From the NCBI GenBank assembly GCA_024305405.1, contig JAKNDB010000087.1, positions 3,722,501 through 3,786,500 of the forward strand: 64,000 bases of DNA, written 5' to 3'. The stretch is from Dirofilaria immitis. Its lineage: Eukaryota; Nematoda; Chromadorea; Rhabditida; Onchocercidae. The notes under the pieces were generated by a model. That model saw only the letters and a program-made list of their open reading frames with translations, did no database searches and was not told the origin of the DNA. Positions 60,761 through 64,000 of the stretch are shown in pieces (the first letter of the stretch is position 1; each line of letters begins with the position of its first letter). Made by a program: the position numbers and the translations under genes.

Positions 60761-61643
60761 ATGATTAGATCAAAAATTGCAATGGGAAATTGGCGTTTGC
60801 TGTTTGTGATTCGGAAAAGTTACGCTAAAAATGGTGCTTCTAGTGATTTGAAAATTACTGAAAATTGTGTTAATCGACTTCGAGAGGTTGCTAATGTCAG
60901 GGAGCACTTGAGGATAGTGGTTGATGGTGGAGGCTGCTCTGGTTTTGAGTACAAAATAAGTTTGGACAGCAAAATTAATGACTGTGATTTTGTTTTCTGC
61001 AAAGATCATATTAAAATTGTTGTCGATGAGGTTTGTTTCTGCATGTTGATTGGAAATTTATCAGATTTTAAAAAGTGGGTACAGAGTAATTTAAAACATT
61101 CCTTCGTGTATGTGATGAAGCATGGTCTGATGCCAAAAATTGTATTGCTCTCCATTGGACAATCGGCAACATTACCAATGCCATGAAAAATCTAAAATTG
61201 TGTCAAAGAAATTAGTAAGAGGGAAAGAAAGTGAAATTTAGAACGCCGACAGGTTAATTTAAATTTCTTTGGTGCATGTTTAGATAAGTTAGAATTCTTG
61301 AGTATCCCTTCTAATCCAGTGCTTTAACTTCACTTGACTTAAAATGAAATAATTTTTTTCATTCGCTTAGAGAAGAATTTGTTTCATTAACTTACATCAA
61401 ATAAATAAGAAATTATGAATATTAGAAGAATATATGGATATCTGAATATGATTTTGCTCTTCGGGTAAAATATGCTTATGTTGCTTAAAATCTACGACAT
61501 TTCAGAGATCATTGCAGTTCTTGAAAGGTGCGACAGTGGATTATTCCGAAGATTTGATGCGATCATCATTTCGTATCATCGATAATCCAATTGCCGAGAA
61601 GGGATGTTCTTGCGGGTCATCATTTGCTATCAAAATGGATTAG
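60761..61643 (+). CDS. ISCA2: ISCA2-like mitochondrial iron-sulfur cluster assembly protein
   Basis: An A-type Fe-S protein that, with ISCA1, assembles [4Fe-4S] clusters late in the mitochondrial pathway. Two exons, 60761-61030 and 61506-61643 (TAG), both phase 0, about 135 residues. The N-terminus ([20 protein letters not shown]) is basic and hydrophobic, fitting a presequence. The core has [14 protein letters not shown], then [17 protein letters not shown] and, at the C-terminus, [20 protein letters not shown]. The three cluster-binding cysteines (GGGCSG and GCSCG) are all present. The frame is intact. TTTTCCAG ends at 60748, so a trans-spliced mRNA could begin just before ATG 60751, which opens a five-codon frame overlapping the main ATG. 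AATAAA motifs near 61717-61732. Confidence 0.95.
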
Positions 61644-62406
61644 TTTTTTATTATATAGAAGCTTGCATCATTATTTTGTCATGTATTTTTTGTGAAACTG
61701 GGACTATTTTACCAGGAATAAATAAATAATAAATATTGTATATGCTTTTATGCTTTGATGAGTTTTTTTCTTTTATTTAATGAATATGAAAACAAAATCC
61801 ACTAACCAATAATATTTTACTCAAATAATGATTTCTGTTCTTTTTCGAATGAAGTGGCATAAGCGGCGCGCAGTTAAAATCACAACAGTAAAAATATTTG
61901 AATTTTTTGGATGTCGTTCTTATTTTATTACTGTATTTGAATTTTTTTTGAATTTCGTTTCTTTTTTATTTCTATTTAATTGTTTTTTTATCTGTACATG
62001 TTCCAATAAATTGTTTGATGCAGTCTTTATTGGCTAACTTCTAAAAATTAAAAATTGATGTTTTATCGTTCAATTTTTTTTTCGAAGAATAGTGCAGGAG
62101 GATGATTAGGAGGGAGTCGCAATCTGTATTCTTTGATTGATTTTATTTGAGAGAAGTTGTTCGAAAGATCGGACATATAAAGAATATTCATTTTTTATGA
62201 TTTGAGCCTATACTATTCGAAAATTCTGGTATGAAATTATGATTAAATTTCTCCTTGTACTACTTTTTGGAAATTATATTGCTGAGACTAGCATTTTCCA
62301 CCGTAATGTCGATATGAAATACGAAAAATTCTTGACTTGCAGAATATTTGATTGTTTGATAATGCAAGGAAGATTATTGAATTGGTATTCATTTTTATTT
62401 CGTAAG
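61644..62406. other. Spacer between ISCA2 and TTC19
   Basis: About 760 bases. The first TTC19 exon (start codon and presequence) may lie in 62220-62400, where open frames starting at about 62239 and 62311 exist, but no start could be fixed by splice phase. Confidence 0.35.
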
Positions 62407-64000
62407 AGGTCATCATCGGCAGGGTTAATGCTGTTTTCAAGAATTCCAAGAAATCATACTCACAAAGGCGGTCACAAAAAGATCAGGAGCATTGGCTACG
62501 ATTTCTTCGGGGTGCTGCTGTTCCTTTACTTGGGTTCTCGTTGATGACAACATTTAAGGATTTAGTTGGAGTGCCGCCATTTGAACTTGATAAGGATCCA
62601 TTGAAACATAAAATTAAACAGGTAAGAATTCGAAAACTATTGTCTGCATCATTATTAGAAAGTTTTAATAGAATTTTCTAACATTTTTAATGAGCAAAGG
62701 GAACTTTCTTGAAAACTATTTCAGTTTTTATAATATTGTTCTGTAATCACATCTACTGTTTTTGAAAATAAGAAATCGACGTTGGAATGATTTGTGGTAA
62801 TACCTTTTCAATTTTCCCAGTATCTGTTTTAAACGCTTGAAATTTATATGAAACATATGATAAACCTTATATTGTGTCCATTTGAAGGCATGGTTATGTA
62901 GGAAACAACGTAAATATGACCAAGCTGTGATAGTGCTGGAAGAAGCAATGCAAATGGCCATTGGACGAAATAATGAATTGACTGTTAGTCGAATTATTGA
63001 CGAATTAGCTAATACTTATTATGAAATGGGAAAGTTAGATGAAGCGGAGCAGGCTTTCCGAGGTCTTTTGCAACGGTTCGTTCAGTTTCGTCTACTTTTC
63101 TGGCTTTGGTTTTTGTTTTCGATATCGTTTGCCTATGTCTTAGCTTATCCGCTTAAGAGTTGTTATTTTTACTCCATTATTATGGAGATTATATCGACTT
63201 TGAACTTTTACAGATCTCAACGCAGTTTCGAAATTTTGATGCAAATTTCAAATTGCTATTATAACTGCTCGAAATTACAAAACAACATATCAAGATATTT
63301 TTAAAGATTTAAATAAGAATTTTGCCTTTGGTTACCAGTGATTCAGATTAATAACTTTACACAAGAAACAAGATCATGATCCTGAATTTATCGATGTGAG
63401 CCTCAAATTATCGGATATATTCGCTCAGAAAGGCAAACTAGATGATGCTGAAATCGGTTATAAACATTGCGCTGTAAAACAAATGAAAGTATGCAGTTTA
63501 TTATATCTGTCCTTGATATTCCTCTGTACAACATTTTCGAAATTTACTTTCTTTTCAGATACACAGACTTCTGGATTTCTTATTAATATATATTATACTG
63601 TATGTATACATATATTAATCGCACAATTCCTCACTGACTAAAGGGAACTTTTATTAAAGGTAGTCGAGAGGCACATGGCGAAATATTCAATAAGCTACGG
63701 CAGTTCTTATGATATTCCGGAAATTATTAGCCACTCCGGAGCCGTATTCACAGACCCTCTTGCTCTTTACGGCCTCTGTCTCGAGCAATACGCTCACTTT
63801 ATCGTAAGTTTAGTTCATCGCATTTTTTTTAGTAAAATCATTAATTTAATATAACAGAACATTTCAGGTCCGATACAGAGAAGAAAAAGATTAGCTGATA
63901 CTGCACAACTCATGGATGAAGCTTTGAAGGTAGTTAAACTTCTCTTTACGTTTGTATAACTTCAGAGTACCGTTTCAAGCACATTCTTTTAAATGACGTG
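62407..64000 (+). CDS. TTC19: TTC19-like mitochondrial TPR protein, both ends incomplete
   Basis: TTC19 supports maturation of respiratory complex III at the inner membrane. Visible exons: about 62407-62621 (Lys/Arg-rich, then a hydrophobic stretch AAVPLLGFSLMTTF and DLVGVPPFELDKDPLKHKI), 62888-63075 (KYDQAVIVLEEAMQMAIGRN, ANTYYEMGKLDEAEQAFRGL), 63347-63488 (FIDVSLKLSDIFAQKGKLDD, IGYKHCAVKQMK), 63660-63803 (ALYGLCLEQYAHFI) and 63868-63929 (RLADTAQLMDEALK). These are tetratricopeptide repeats in the order of human TTC19 (IEISLKLASIYA, AGYEFCISTLEE). The gene continues past the window. A one-base loss at 63884-63888 (A5, six expected) breaks the last exon. The start codon was not identified. 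Confidence 0.85.

Overview
The window is eukaryotic DNA from a nematode, most likely a filarial or other spirurid (clade III) worm. The evidence is strong A+T richness, many short introns (mostly about 60-700 bases) with TTTTCAG-like acceptors, a DB-module secreted protein (a nematode family), and orthologues that match nematode versions of LIN-7, PHB-2 and UBC-7. The species cannot be named from sequence alone.

Layout. 170-5673 (+): 3' part of an ARID2/BAF200 chromatin-remodelling subunit. 6583-9555 (+): a class I histone deacetylase, HDAC3 type. 11154-14630 (-): mitochondrial NAD kinase 2. 16038-17597 (+): UBE2G/UBC-7 ubiquitin-conjugating enzyme. 18763-22236 (+): secreted DB-module protein. 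22648-25138 (-): prohibitin 2. 25695-27574 (-): C3orf33-like membrane-anchored SNase-fold protein, head-to-tail with prohibitin 2. 29504-42773 (+): large MAST-family kinase with a PDZ domain (KIN-4 type). From 43.8 kb to the right end, six genes lie on the + strand with gaps of about 0.4-0.95 kb: eIF2B epsilon, HECT ligase UBE3C/ETC-1, LIN-7, a 75-residue SNAPC5-like protein, ISCA2 and TTC19 (cut by the window end).

Themes. Five genes are expected to act in mitochondria (NADK2, PHB2, C3orf33-like, ISCA2, TTC19). Two are chromatin regulators and two are ubiquitin enzymes. The right-hand series and the C3orf33-like/phb-2 pair are candidate polycistronic (operon) units.

Quality caution. About twenty conserved reading frames are broken by an apparent one-base loss, nearly all explained by shortening of an A, T or C run. 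In each case a single added base restores the expected family sequence and usually the correct splice phase. The pattern fits long-read consensus error better than gene decay, so the genes are annotated as functional, with the breaks listed. Exon limits were placed by eye from splice consensus, phase and family similarity.
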